Source: Duganella aquatilis (GTDB lineage Bacteria; Pseudomonadota; Gammaproteobacteria; Burkholderiales; Burkholderiaceae_D). Taken from it: a DNA stretch of 64,000 bases. Every line of letters starts with the position of its first letter. Position 1 is the stretch's first letter. Shown in pieces: positions 24,709 through 33,360 of this stretch. The notes under the pieces are model-generated. The model was not told the origin of the DNA. It was given only the letters and a program-made list of their open reading frames with translations, and searched no databases. The stretch is from positions 1 through 64,000 of the forward strand of contig NZ_WKJL01000013.1 of the NCBI RefSeq assembly GCF_009674565.1. Reading direction: 5' to 3'. Both the position numbers and the translations under genes were made by a program.

Positions 24709-25070
24709 ACAACGTTATGAAAATCGACGGTCATCAGGCCGTTATTGTTTTTGATCCTGAAATTGAAATGTTCCGGGGGGAGTTCGTTGGACTCAACGGC
24801 GGGGCTGATTTTTACGCCCTCGACGTCGCCGGCCTGCAGCGGGAAGGCGCGCTTTCACTCGCTTTGTTCCTAAAAACCTGCGAAGAACAAGGCATCGAGC
24901 CGCTCAAGAACTTCTCCGGGAAATTCGTGCTCCGCGTCCCGCCCGCAATACATGAAGCTGCAGCGCTTGCCGCAGCAGCAAGCGGAAAGAGCTTGAATCA
25001 ATGGATGACTGAGTTGCTTGAAACGTCGCTTCGCGCGGCACATGACAATTCTTATGCGCTTGCGGCCTGA
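24705..25070 (+). CDS. hicB: HicB-family antitoxin with ribbon-helix-helix C-terminus
   Basis: The 121-residue protein has the HicB RNase-H-like N-terminal domain (VIVFDPEIEMFRGEFVGLNG, ADFYALDVAGLQREGALSLA) and a C-terminal DNA-binding ribbon-helix-helix/Arc type segment (KFVLRVPPAIHEAAALAAAA, SGKSLNQWMTELLETSL). It neutralises HicA and should repress the operon through the inverted repeat at 24426-24444. The start overlaps the hicA stop (ATGA), so both proteins are made in a coupled way. Length is normal for chromosomal HicB of the Arc type. Confidence 0.9.
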   Translation: MNNVMKIDGHQAVIVFDPEIEMFRGEFVGLNGGADFYALDVAGLQREGALSLALFLKTCEEQGIEPLKNFSGKFVLRVPPAIHEAAALAAAASGKSLNQWMTELLETSLRAAHDNSYALAA

Positions 25071-25167
25071 GTTATATGAATATATTAAATGAGTATTAGG
25101 CAGCAAGCTTAAAAGCCGCATAATTGAGAATATCTCCATGGAAAAATACTTCTCGCGAAAGCTCATT

Positions 25168-26181
25168 ATGACCACTCAAAATACGCGCCGTTTCGTTTTA
25201 TCTTCCTTCCTGGCCGCCTCCGCCACGCTGTTTGGCCTGCCTGCCGCGCAAGCTGCCGATACCGTGCTGCTGAACGCCGCCTACGACGTTACCCGCGAAC
25301 TGTTTAAAGAAGTCAATCCGGCCTTCACCGCCCAGTGGAAGAAAACCACCGGCGAGACCGTCGACGTCAACCAGTCGCACGGCGGCTCGTCCAAGCAGGC
25401 GCGCTCGGTGGCGGACGGCATGGAAGCCTCGATCGTGACCATGAATCAGGCCAACGACATCGACATCCTGGTCGAGCGCGGCGTGGTGGCGGCCGACTGG
25501 GCCAAGAAATTCCCGAACAACGCCTCGCCGTTCTACTCGACCATGGTGTTCCTGGTGCGCAAAGGCAATCCGAAACAGGTCAAGGACTGGGGCGACCTGG
25601 CCAAGCCGGGCGTGAAAGTCATCATCCCGCATCCCAAGACCTCGGGCAACGGCCGCTACACCTACCTGGCGGCCTGGGGTTCGGTGATCAAGAAAGGCGG
25701 CAATGAGGCGCAGGCGCGCGACCTGGTCGGCAAGATCTTCCACAACGTGCCGGTGCTGGACGCCGGCGGCCGCGGCGCCACCACCACCTTCACCCAGCGT
25801 GAAATCGGCGACGTGCTGGTCACCTTCGAAAACGAAGTGAACCTGGTGCGCGAGGAATTCGGCGACAAGTTCGACGTGGTCTACCCTTCGATCTCGATCC
25901 TGGCCGAATCGCCGGTGGCCGTGGTCGACAAGGTGGTCGACAAGCGCAACCTGCGCAAGCAGGCCACCGGCTACGTCAACTTCCTGTACAGCGAAGAAGG
26001 CCAGGAAATCATCGCCAAGCACTCGCTGCGTCCGCGCTCGGAAAAGGCCTTCAAGAAGTACAACGCCAACTTCCGCCAGGTCACCCTGTTCACCATCGAC
26101 GACGTCTTCGGCGGCTGGAAAGCGGCGCAGAAGAAGCACTTTGACGACGGCGGCGAGTTCGACAAGATCTATCAGAAGTAA
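25168..26181 (+). CDS. sbp: Sulfate/thiosulfate-binding periplasmic protein (Sbp/CysP family)
   Basis: The 337-residue protein has a Sec signal peptide (FVLSSFLAASATLFGLPAAQ, cleavage after AQA) and the sulfate-binder signatures LLNAAYDVTRELFKEVNPAF, VDVNQSHGGSSKQARSVADG, TMVFLVRKGNPKQVKDWGDL and IIPHPKTSGNGRYTYLAAWG. It binds sulfate in the periplasm for the CysTWA importer. The ATG at 25168 gives a normal signal peptide; an ATG at 25138 would add ten residues. No cysT, cysW or cysA gene follows, so the importer lies elsewhere. A Mop-type protein gene comes next, after 96 bases. Confidence 0.92.
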   Translation: MTTQNTRRFVLSSFLAASATLFGLPAAQAADTVLLNAAYDVTRELFKEVNPAFTAQWKKTTGETVDVNQSHGGSSKQARSVADGMEASIVTMNQANDIDILVERGVVAADWAKKFPNNASPFYSTMVFLVRKGNPKQVKDWGDLAKPGVKVIIPHPKTSGNGRYTYLAAWGSVIKKGGNEAQARDLVGKIFHNVPVLDAGGRGATTTFTQREIGDVLVTFENEVNLVREEFGDKFDVVYPSISILAESPVAVVDKVVDKRNLRKQATGYVNFLYSEEGQEIIAKHSLRPRSEKAFKKYNANFRQVTLFTIDDVFGGWKAAQKKHFDDGGEFDKIYQK

Positions 26182-26212
26182 CTGAGCAAATAAGATTATT
26201 CGGATAGATTCG

Positions 26213-26241
26213 TTTGCAAATGGCCGCCGGCCCCGTAATCT
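26213..26241 (+). promoter_or_regulatory. Possible sigma-70-type promoter for the Mop-type gene
   Basis: A TTTGCA box (26213-26218) and a TAATCT box (26236-26241) are 17 bases apart, 37 bases before the ATG of the Mop-type gene. The match is moderate at both boxes and no other evidence supports it. Confidence 0.35.
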
Positions 26242-26277
26242 GGAAGCGTAGTAAATCAACCAGACAAAGGAAGCACG

Positions 26278-26499
26278 ATGGCCATTTCTGAAATTAACGT
26301 ACGCAATCAATTCCGGGGCAAGATCAAGGAAATCATCTTTGGCCCAGTCGTTTCGGAAGTCGATGTGGAAACCCAGCACGGCATCGTCACCTCGGTGATC
26401 ACCTCGCGCTCCATCCAGGACCTGGACCTGAAAGTCGGCAGCGAAGTCATTGCCTTGGTGAAGTCGACCGAGGTCTCCATCGCCAAGATCGGCAACTGA
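26278..26499 (+). CDS. Molybdenum-pterin-binding protein (Mop/TOBE domain)
   Basis: The 73-residue protein is a single Mop/TOBE domain: SEINVRNQFRGKIKEIIFGP, VVSEVDVETQHGIVTSVITS and LKVGSEVIALVKSTEVSIAK. Such proteins assemble into hexamers that bind molybdate or molybdopterin and serve as stores or sensors. AAAGGAAG precedes the ATG and a clear terminator follows 42 bases after the stop, so it is a short transcription unit. Its position behind a sulfate-binding protein is notable because sulfate and molybdate are similar oxyanions. Confidence 0.9.
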   Translation: MAISEINVRNQFRGKIKEIIFGPVVSEVDVETQHGIVTSVITSRSIQDLDLKVGSEVIALVKSTEVSIAKIGN

Positions 26500-26541
26500 T
26501 CTCCCCGTCCCGGCTGCCGCCGCGGCCGGTAAAACGGAAAA

Positions 26542-26574
26542 AAGCCCTGAGTCCTCCCGTCTCAGGGCTTTTTT
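26542..26574 (+). terminator. Rho-independent terminator after the Mop-type gene
   Basis: A perfect 10-bp stem (AAGCCCTGAG, 26542-26551, pairing with CTCAGGGCTT, 26561-26570) with a nine-base loop is followed by a T-run. A-rich sequence on the left side means it could also stop transcription from the other direction. Confidence 0.9.
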
Positions 26575-26753
26575 GCTTAAGGCGTCCTTAACGTATAAAA
26601 AAAATATAAGAATCCGGGACTTACATACAATAGACGAGAAGCAGCTTTAATGTTATTGTCTATCCTTAGAGAATATTGCCGTATAGCAGGATTTTTTACG
26701 TGCGCCGCGTCGCCCAGACGCGTCCGATAGACTCCCTATTCCCGAATACTTAT

Positions 26754-27626
26754 ATGCTCAAGAAAATTGTTGCTGTATTGCTGAGTTCGTTTACCGTGGC
26801 CGCATTCGCCGCCGTACCGCTCGGCTCGCAGTCGGTGCTGGTGGTTGAAGACGGCACCGGCAAAGTCCTGTTGGAAAAAAACGCCAACGCCCAGGTCCCG
26901 ATCGCTTCGCTGACCAAGCTGATGACCGCCATGGTCGTGCTGGACGCCAAGCCGGACATGAACGAGAAAATTGAAATCGACCGCGCCGACGTCGACATGC
27001 TGAAGCACAGCGCCTCGCGCGTGCCGGTGGGCGCCGAACTGTCACGCAGCGATGTGCTGCAACTGGCGCTGATGTCGTCGGATAACCGTGCCGCCGCGTC
27101 GCTGGGCCGTACCTATCCGGGCGGCCTGCCGGCCTTCCGCATGGCGGTGCGCAGCAAGATCAAGGCGCTGGGCTTGACCCAGACCGTGATCGAGGAGCCG
27201 ACCGGTTTGTCGCCGCACAATATGTCGACCGCGACTGATCTGGTGAAGATTGCGACGGCGGCGTCGGCGTATCCGGAGATTCGCCGGATTACCACCGACA
27301 CCAAGGACATCATCAATATCAAGGGCCGCAAGGTCGAGTATCACAACACCAATCGCCTGGTTGGCGCCAAGGGTTGGGATGTGGGCCTGTCCAAGACTGG
27401 TTATACCGAAGAGGCGGGTCGTTGCCTGATCATGCGCTTCAAGTCGGGCGGCAAGGAGAATACGCTGGTGCTGCTGAACGCCAAGGCGAACTCGGCGCGG
27501 CAGATGGATGCGGTGAATATTCGTCGTTTCATTGCTGGCGCGGATGAGCCAAAAGTGATGAAGGCTTCCGTGACCACCAAGAAGAAGGCGGTTAAACGCA
27601 GCAAGCGTACGCGTCGCGCGATGTAA
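26754..27626 (+). CDS. pbpG: D-alanyl-D-alanine endopeptidase (PBP7/PbpG type)
   Basis: The 290-residue exported serine peptidase (family S11) cuts peptide cross-links in peptidoglycan. It has a Sec signal peptide (MLKKIVAVLLSSFTVAAFA) and the three penicillin-binding motifs: SLTK (catalytic Ser), SDN, and KTG (in VGLSKTGYTEEAGRCL). There is no C-terminal PBP5 domain or amphipathic anchor; instead the last 25 residues are very basic (KKAVKRSKRTRRAM), which matches PBP7-type endopeptidases of betaproteobacteria. The ATG at 26754 gives the signal peptide; the frame to 26676 adds an unlikely leader. The upstream gap is AT-rich. Confidence 0.88.
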   Translation: MLKKIVAVLLSSFTVAAFAAVPLGSQSVLVVEDGTGKVLLEKNANAQVPIASLTKLMTAMVVLDAKPDMNEKIEIDRADVDMLKHSASRVPVGAELSRSDVLQLALMSSDNRAAASLGRTYPGGLPAFRMAVRSKIKALGLTQTVIEEPTGLSPHNMSTATDLVKIATAASAYPEIRRITTDTKDIINIKGRKVEYHNTNRLVGAKGWDVGLSKTGYTEEAGRCLIMRFKSGGKENTLVLLNAKANSARQMDAVNIRRFIAGADEPKVMKASVTTKKKAVKRSKRTRRAM

Positions 27627-27649
27627 TCTTTAAACCCGCACGGCCTGGT

Positions 27650-27679
27650 GGGGTCTGACCCCGTGCGGGGTCAGACCCC
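27650..27679. repeat. Perfect 13-bp inverted repeat, REP-like
   Basis: GGGGTCTGACCCC (27650-27662) and GGGGTCAGACCCC (27667-27679) form a perfect stem with a four-base loop, between the convergent pbpG and recD genes. There is no T-run. It shares the core GGGGTCAG with the large palindrome at 58327-58406, which suggests a dispersed repeat family rather than a simple terminator. Confidence 0.8.
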
Positions 27680-27725
27680 TAAGTGGTAACGCGGACGTCG
27701 TGGCAAAAGCGTGCGGGGTGGCCGC

Positions 27726-29663
27726 CTAATTTTCCAGTTGGCTGCGCAAGCCGCTAGCCCGCTGGGTCCGTTGGCCAATTGCATCCAGCAGCACCTGGCC
27801 GTTCGGGGTCAGCAAAGTGAAGTAATCCCGCGCCCGCGTAATGCCGGTGTAGATCAACTCCCGCGCCAGCATGCCGCCGCCGTCCTTCGGCAGCACCATG
27901 GCGGTGTGCGCAAACTCCGAACCCTGCGATTTGTGCACCGTCATCGCAAACGCCGTCTCGACATTCCTCAGCCTGGTCGCCAGCACGCTGCGCACCGCCT
28001 CCCCCTCCGCAAAGTACACCCGCAGCGCTCCCGGACGCGCCGGATCAGGCAAGGTCAAACCGATATCGCCGTTGAACACGCCAGTCGCGTAATCATTGCG
28101 CGTCACCATCACCGGGCGGCCGATATACCATTCGCCGCTACGCTTCAGCAGCCCAGCCTTCTGCAGGCGCTGTTCGATCGCCTCGTTCAGGCCCGACACG
28201 CCCCACTCGCCCTCGCGCACCGCGCACAAGATCCGGAAGCCTTCAAAACTCTTCAATACCGATTTCACCCATACCAGCTGATCCGCCTCGGCCGGCGCCT
28301 GTTTAATCAGCTGCAGATACGGCTGATAACCGCCCAAGGCCAGCTGCAGCAGATCCGCCGGCTGCGCCATATCGGTCCAGGCCACCTTGCCATCCAGTCC
28401 CTCGCGCAGCACATGGAGCGCCGCGGCGGCATCGCCGGCATTCACCGCCAGCGCCAGCGCGCCGATCGGGCCGCCGAAACGCCGGCTCTCGCGCAACATC
28501 ACCGTCTGCTGCGCGATCGGTCCGCCATGGCCTTCAAAAGGCTCGGGAATGCGCTGGCCGGTCGCCGCCTGCACGTACGACAAGGTCTCCGGCAGATACT
28601 CGCCCGCCTCGGCGTTGTGGCACAAATCGCCCAGCACCGCGCCCGCCTCCACCGACGCCAGCTGATCCTTGTCGCCAAGCAGGATCAGCGTCGCCGTCTC
28701 CGGCAAGGCCGCCAGCAGCGCTGACATCATCTCCAGGTGTATCATCGACGCCTCATCGACAATCAGCACATCCACGTCCAGCTGATTGCCCGCATGATGC
28801 TGGAACGCCCGCGTATCCGGCCGCGCGCCGAGCAAGCTATGCAGCGTGCGCGCCGCGCCCATGCGGGCCGCCAGTTCGCGCAGCGGCAACTCGTCGCCGA
28901 CCTTTTCCGCCAGCTCGTCCAGCGCCGTATCGATCGATTGCTTCAGCCGCGCCGCCGCCTTGCCGGTCGGCGCCGCCAGCGCCACGCGCAAGCCGGCCTG
29001 ACGTTCTTCGCCGGCCGTCGCAAACAGCAACGCCAGCAGGCGCGCCACGGTATAAGTCTTGCCGGTGCCCGGACCGCCGGTGATGATGCCCAGCTTGCCG
29101 CGCATGGCGACCGCGCAGGCGATCTTCTGCCAGTCTACGCTGCCGCCGCGCGGCGCGTGCGGGAACAGGTTGTCCAGCCAGCGGCGGATGCCGGCGGTCT
29201 GCACGTCGGCGTCCGCCGCCAGCACGCCGCCCAGGGCGCGGCTGCGCACCGCCTGCGCCACGTGCGTTTCGTCCTGCCAGTAGCGGCGCAGATACAGCCG
29301 CTCGCCATCCAGCACCAGCGGCTGATGATGCTGGTCGCCGCCCACCGGCCACACCTGGACGCAGCGCGCCAGCAGGTCGCACCAGGCGTCCGTATCGGCC
29401 GGCCAGTCGCCGACCGATGCGCGCAGGCCGCGCCATTCTTCGCCGCTCCAGCCCAGCAGCGCGGCCGGATCGGCATTCAGCTCGTCGAGCATCAAACAGC
29501 TGTGGCCGCGCCCCTCCAGTTCGGACAGCAGCACGCAGGCCGCCATCAGTTGCGGCGAGCTGTCGCCCACCGACGCGATAAAGCGCGCAAACGCGCCGCT
29601 CAGGCGGCGCAGTTGGCCAGCCTCGGTCAGCGCATCGACCTGCTGGAAAAACTCAATACTCAT
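27726..29663 (-). CDS. recD: Exodeoxyribonuclease V alpha subunit RecD
   Basis: RecD is the 5'-3' helicase subunit of RecBCD, which processes double-strand breaks and degrades foreign linear DNA. The 645-residue protein has the N-terminal RecD domain and a superfamily 1 helicase core: Walker A GGPGTGKTYTVARLLAL near residue 196, Walker B VLIVDEASMIH, LLGDKDQLASVEAGAVLGDL, and the C-terminal FAMTVHKSQGSEF and ELIYTGITRARD. It overlaps recB by 11 bases, and the order recC-recB-recD on one strand indicates a single operon. Length is near that of E. coli RecD (608). Confidence 0.95.
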   Translation of the reverse strand: MSIEFFQQVDALTEAGQLRRLSGAFARFIASVGDSSPQLMAACVLLSELEGRGHSCLMLDELNADPAALLGWSGEEWRGLRASVGDWPADTDAWCDLLARCVQVWPVGGDQHHQPLVLDGERLYLRRYWQDETHVAQAVRSRALGGVLAADADVQTAGIRRWLDNLFPHAPRGGSVDWQKIACAVAMRGKLGIITGGPGTGKTYTVARLLALLFATAGEERQAGLRVALAAPTGKAAARLKQSIDTALDELAEKVGDELPLRELAARMGAARTLHSLLGARPDTRAFQHHAGNQLDVDVLIVDEASMIHLEMMSALLAALPETATLILLGDKDQLASVEAGAVLGDLCHNAEAGEYLPETLSYVQAATGQRIPEPFEGHGGPIAQQTVMLRESRRFGGPIGALALAVNAGDAAAALHVLREGLDGKVAWTDMAQPADLLQLALGGYQPYLQLIKQAPAEADQLVWVKSVLKSFEGFRILCAVREGEWGVSGLNEAIEQRLQKAGLLKRSGEWYIGRPVMVTRNDYATGVFNGDIGLTLPDPARPGALRVYFAEGEAVRSVLATRLRNVETAFAMTVHKSQGSEFAHTAMVLPKDGGGMLARELIYTGITRARDYFTLLTPNGQVLLDAIGQRTQRASGLRSQLEN

Positions 29664-32600
29664 TGTGTGCCTCGGTGTTCAACAGGCTGTCCAGGCCATC
29701 CAGCAGTGCCGCGTCGGGCGCGATCCAGTAGCAGCCGCGCGTCTGCGTATTGCCTATGCCGCGCAAGAACATGAAGATCGCGCCGCCCAGCTGCTCGGCC
29801 GGATCGTAAGCGTCGCCCAGGCGGCTTTGCAACAGCCGGTGCAAGGCCAGCATGTAGATCGCGCCCTGGATGTCGTAGCGGTGCTCGACCATCGCCGTGA
29901 TCAGCGACGGCTCCTGGTAGCTGGCGTCGCCGCCGCCCAGTGCATTCGATTTGTAGTCCAGTATCCAGTAGCGGCCCTCGTGCTCGAACACAAGGTCGCA
30001 AAAGCCTTTCAGCATGCCGTGCAGCTCGCGCTCCGGCAGCGCCGGCCGCGTGGCGCCGCCCAGCAGATGCGTGGCGCACAGCTTGTCCAGCGCGCCGGTG
30101 GCCAGTCGGTCGCTCGGGAACCAGAACTCCATCTCCGGCAGCGGCGCGACGATGGCGCTCAACGGCGCATTCAAGTGCGGCAGCGGCGTGCTGGCGATCT
30201 CGCGCAACCACGCCAGCGTGTCGTCCAGGCGATTGCCCCAGCCGGCGCGCTCCACGCGGCGCGTCAGGCGCGATGCAAACGTCTCGTGGTCGACGATGGC
30301 AAAACCCTCCTGCCCCATCCACTCCAGCTGCTCATGCAGGAAGTTGCCCGGCACCGAGCCGCGCGGGAAGCGGTGCCACGGCGTGTCTTCCACGCGCGAC
30401 GGCAAGGCCATGGCCGGCTGGTCGCCATCCTCCAGCAGCTTTTCCTGCAAGGCGTCGCGCGGCACCGGGCCGGCGGCGCTGATGGTGCCGGTCGGCCCCG
30501 TGCGCCGCGCCAGCGAGCTGAAACTGCCCACCGACCAGTCACGCTCAAACCGGCCGCTGTAATGCTGCGGCTCCAGCAAGGCCGGTCGATGCTCGACGCG
30601 GCTCAGGCGCGTGACCTGTTTGGCGTCCATCGCCAGCAGGTCGAGGCGGATGTCGCCGCAGTCCTGGCACGCGTGCTGCCAGCGCTCCATCATCAGGTCC
30701 GACGGCAGCGGCGCGCCGCCGGTCAGCAGGTAGCCGAGCGCGGATTCGTGCAGCGTGTTGTCGCCGGCCTTGCGCGCCGACAGCGCCGTCACGCCCAGCC
30801 ACAGGAAGTGGCGCGCGCGCGTCAGCGCCACGTACATCAGCCGCAGGTCTTCCTGCAGGCGCGCGCGTTCCACCAGTTCCATCGCGGTGTCGGTCAGCGC
30901 CATGTCGATGCGGCGCACGCCGTCGTCGTCGCTGAATTCGAAGAAGCTGCGGTTGCGGCGTTCGACCTTGCGCGCGGTGACGGCAAACGGCAGGTACACC
31001 AGCGGATACTCCAGGCCTTTCGACTTGTGCACCGTGACCACCTTGACCAGCTCCGCGTCGCTTTCCAGGCGCAGCACGCGCTCGTCACCGCCACCCTCGC
31101 CGCCTTCGATCTGCTCGGCCAGCCAGCGTATCAGCGCCTGTTCGCCATCCAGCTGGCGGCTGGCCGATTGCAGCAATTCCGCCAGATGCAGCAGATTGGT
31201 CAGGCGCCGCTCGCCACCCACCTGTTGCAGCAAGGCGGCCGGCAGCTGCAATTCGTGGATGAAGCGGCGCAGCATGGCCAGCACGCCCTGCCGCTGCCAG
31301 ATGATGTGCAGCGCCTTCAGTTGTTCGACGCGTTCTTCCCACGCCAGTTCGTCCGACGACAGGCGCGCCAGCTCGGCCAGCGGCAGGCCGGCGGTGCGGG
31401 TGGCGTAGGCGGCGCGCGCCAGTGCACCGTCCAGCGGATTGGCGACCGCCGACAGCCAGCGCAGCACGTCGGCCGCCTCCTCGCTGTCGGTCACCGAGTC
31501 CTTGTCCGACAGGTAGACGCTCGGCACGCCGCGCCGTTGCAGCGCGCGGCGGATGGCGGCGGCCTCCTTGCGGTCGCGCACCAGCACCGCGATATCCGCG
31601 GGCTTTAGCCGCTGCGGTCCGTCATCGCCGCCGACAAAGCCTGCGCGCTCATCATTCAGCTTGGCGACGATGTCCTCGGCGCAGTGGCTGGCGAAAAATT
31701 CGCGGTAGCCTTCGGCCTTCAGTTCCTGCGTGGCGCTGCACGCGATGACCAGCGCCGGCACGTCGCCGGCCGCGTCCACCATGTGTTCCTTGCGGCCCTT
31801 GGCGTCCACCGCCTCGAACGGCAGCGGATTCTCGCGCGACGCGGGATCGCGGAAGCGGAAGGCGCCGCGTGCGAAGCCCTCGCCGGCGGCGCGGCCTTCG
31901 GCGTGCAGGAACAGGTGGTTGACTGCATCCACCACCGGCTTGGTCGAGCGGTAGTTGGTGCCCAGCTGGTAATGGCGGCCGGCGGTGGCGCGCCGCGCGG
32001 ACAGGTAGCTGTGGATGTCGGCGCCACGGAAACCATAGATCGACTGCTTCGGATCGCCGATCAGGAACAGGCCCGTTTCCGGATCGTTGTCGGCCACGCG
32101 ATACAGCTCGTTGAAGATCTGGTACTGGTTCGGCGCCGTATCCTGGAATTCATCGACCAGCGCCACCGGGTACTGCTCGGTGATACGCTTGCGCAGCGCG
32201 GCGCCGTTTTCGCCTTGCAGCGCGGCGTTCAGGCGGTCCAGCATGTCGGCGAAGCCGAACTGGCGGCTGCGCTTTTTCAACTCGGCCATGCGATTGGCGA
32301 CCGTGGCCGCCGCGTGGCGGTACAGCGCGTGCGACAGCGGCTCGATCTCGGCCAGCGCGCGCTTCAGCGGCTGCGTTTCATCGAAGTCGTCCGGCACCAC
32401 GGTGCTGAAGTTCTTGGCGAAAGCGTCTTCCAGCCCTTCCGGCGTCAGGCGGTTCCAGGCCGTGTCCGAAATATCCGGCAGCACCTGGGCCGGATTCTGC
32501 GCCCACTCGCGCAAGCCGTTGAACCAGCTGACCAGCGAATCGGGTCGCATCTTGTTACCGTTGAAGCACTTGGGATCGGTGGCGCGGTGGCCGGCGATGA

Positions 32601-33360
32601 ATTGCTCCATGCGGGTGGCGCGCTCGTACCAGCCGGCCTTCAGCTGTGCCAGTTGCTCCTGCTGCGCGCGCTGCACAGTAGCGATCAGGACGCCCAGCGA
32701 TTCGCCGCCGGCGTCGCCGATGATGTCGGCGCGCCTGACCAGTTCGCGGATGGATTTCTTCAATGCGCCGACATCGCCCCAGCATGACAGCAGCGCTTCC
32801 AGCGACGCGGCGTTCAGCGGATACACCTGCTGGCGCCAGTAATCGTGCGCGGCGTCTTCGAACAGCGCCTGCTCGTCGCTGACCAGTTCTTCGTCGAACA
32901 GGCTGCCGCTGTCGAAGGCGTGCTCGCGCAGCATGCGCTGGCACCAGGCGTCGATGGTGAAGATGGCCGCTTCGTCCATCGTTTCGGCGGCCAGTTGCAG
33001 GCGGTGCGCGGCCTGCTGCTTCTGGCTGTAATCCGGATACGCGTCCAGGATCTCGTCCAGATAATCGTCGCGCTTCTGGCGCGGCTCGTCGGCGCGGAAG
33101 TAGGCCGCCGCTTCGACCAGCCGTTCGCGCACGCGGTTGGACAGTTCACGCGTGGCGGCGCGGGTGAAGGTCATCACCAGGATATCGGCCGGCAGCAGCG
33201 CGCGGCGGTAGGCGTGGTCGCCGCCGTGGCCCAGCACCAGCCGCACGTACAGCGCGGCGATGGTCCAGGTCTTGCCGGTGCCGGCGCTGGCCTCGATCAG
33301 GCGCGAGCCGTGCAGCGGAAAGGTCAGCGGTGCGAGTTGATTGGCGACGATGGTGGTCAT
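29653..33360 (-). CDS. recB: Exodeoxyribonuclease V beta subunit RecB
   Basis: RecB is the 3'-5' helicase and the nuclease of RecBCD. The 1235-residue protein starts with the UvrD-type Walker A (LIEASAGTGKTWTIAALYVR, residues about 22-40), has LVDEFQDTAPNQYQIFNELY (Walker B) and LIGDPKQSIYGFRGADIHSY, VVTVHKSKGLEYPLVYLPFA and LMYVALTRARHFLWLG. The C-terminal nuclease motif is visible as FCDLVFEHEGRYWILDYKSN (about 1115-1140). All key elements appear intact. The start overlaps the recC stop in an ATGA-like arrangement (33357-33360). Confidence 0.96.
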   Translation of the reverse strand: MTTIVANQLAPLTFPLHGSRLIEASAGTGKTWTIAALYVRLVLGHGGDHAYRRALLPADILVMTFTRAATRELSNRVRERLVEAAAYFRADEPRQKRDDYLDEILDAYPDYSQKQQAAHRLQLAAETMDEAAIFTIDAWCQRMLREHAFDSGSLFDEELVSDEQALFEDAAHDYWRQQVYPLNAASLEALLSCWGDVGALKKSIRELVRRADIIGDAGGESLGVLIATVQRAQQEQLAQLKAGWYERATRMEQFIAGHRATDPKCFNGNKMRPDSLVSWFNGLREWAQNPAQVLPDISDTAWNRLTPEGLEDAFAKNFSTVVPDDFDETQPLKRALAEIEPLSHALYRHAAATVANRMAELKKRSRQFGFADMLDRLNAALQGENGAALRKRITEQYPVALVDEFQDTAPNQYQIFNELYRVADNDPETGLFLIGDPKQSIYGFRGADIHSYLSARRATAGRHYQLGTNYRSTKPVVDAVNHLFLHAEGRAAGEGFARGAFRFRDPASRENPLPFEAVDAKGRKEHMVDAAGDVPALVIACSATQELKAEGYREFFASHCAEDIVAKLNDERAGFVGGDDGPQRLKPADIAVLVRDRKEAAAIRRALQRRGVPSVYLSDKDSVTDSEEAADVLRWLSAVANPLDGALARAAYATRTAGLPLAELARLSSDELAWEERVEQLKALHIIWQRQGVLAMLRRFIHELQLPAALLQQVGGERRLTNLLHLAELLQSASRQLDGEQALIRWLAEQIEGGEGGGDERVLRLESDAELVKVVTVHKSKGLEYPLVYLPFAVTARKVERRNRSFFEFSDDDGVRRIDMALTDTAMELVERARLQEDLRLMYVALTRARHFLWLGVTALSARKAGDNTLHESALGYLLTGGAPLPSDLMMERWQHACQDCGDIRLDLLAMDAKQVTRLSRVEHRPALLEPQHYSGRFERDWSVGSFSSLARRTGPTGTISAAGPVPRDALQEKLLEDGDQPAMALPSRVEDTPWHRFPRGSVPGNFLHEQLEWMGQEGFAIVDHETFASRLTRRVERAGWGNRLDDTLAWLREIASTPLPHLNAPLSAIVAPLPEMEFWFPSDRLATGALDKLCATHLLGGATRPALPERELHGMLKGFCDLVFEHEGRYWILDYKSNALGGGDASYQEPSLITAMVEHRYDIQGAIYMLALHRLLQSRLGDAYDPAEQLGGAIFMFLRGIGNTQTRGCYWIAPDAALLDGLDSLLNTEAHNEY

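Noticed and set aside
26630..26663. ATAGAC/GTCTAT inverted repeat upstream of pbpG
   Set aside because: Only six bases per arm with a 22-base spacer in an AT-rich region; not more than chance.
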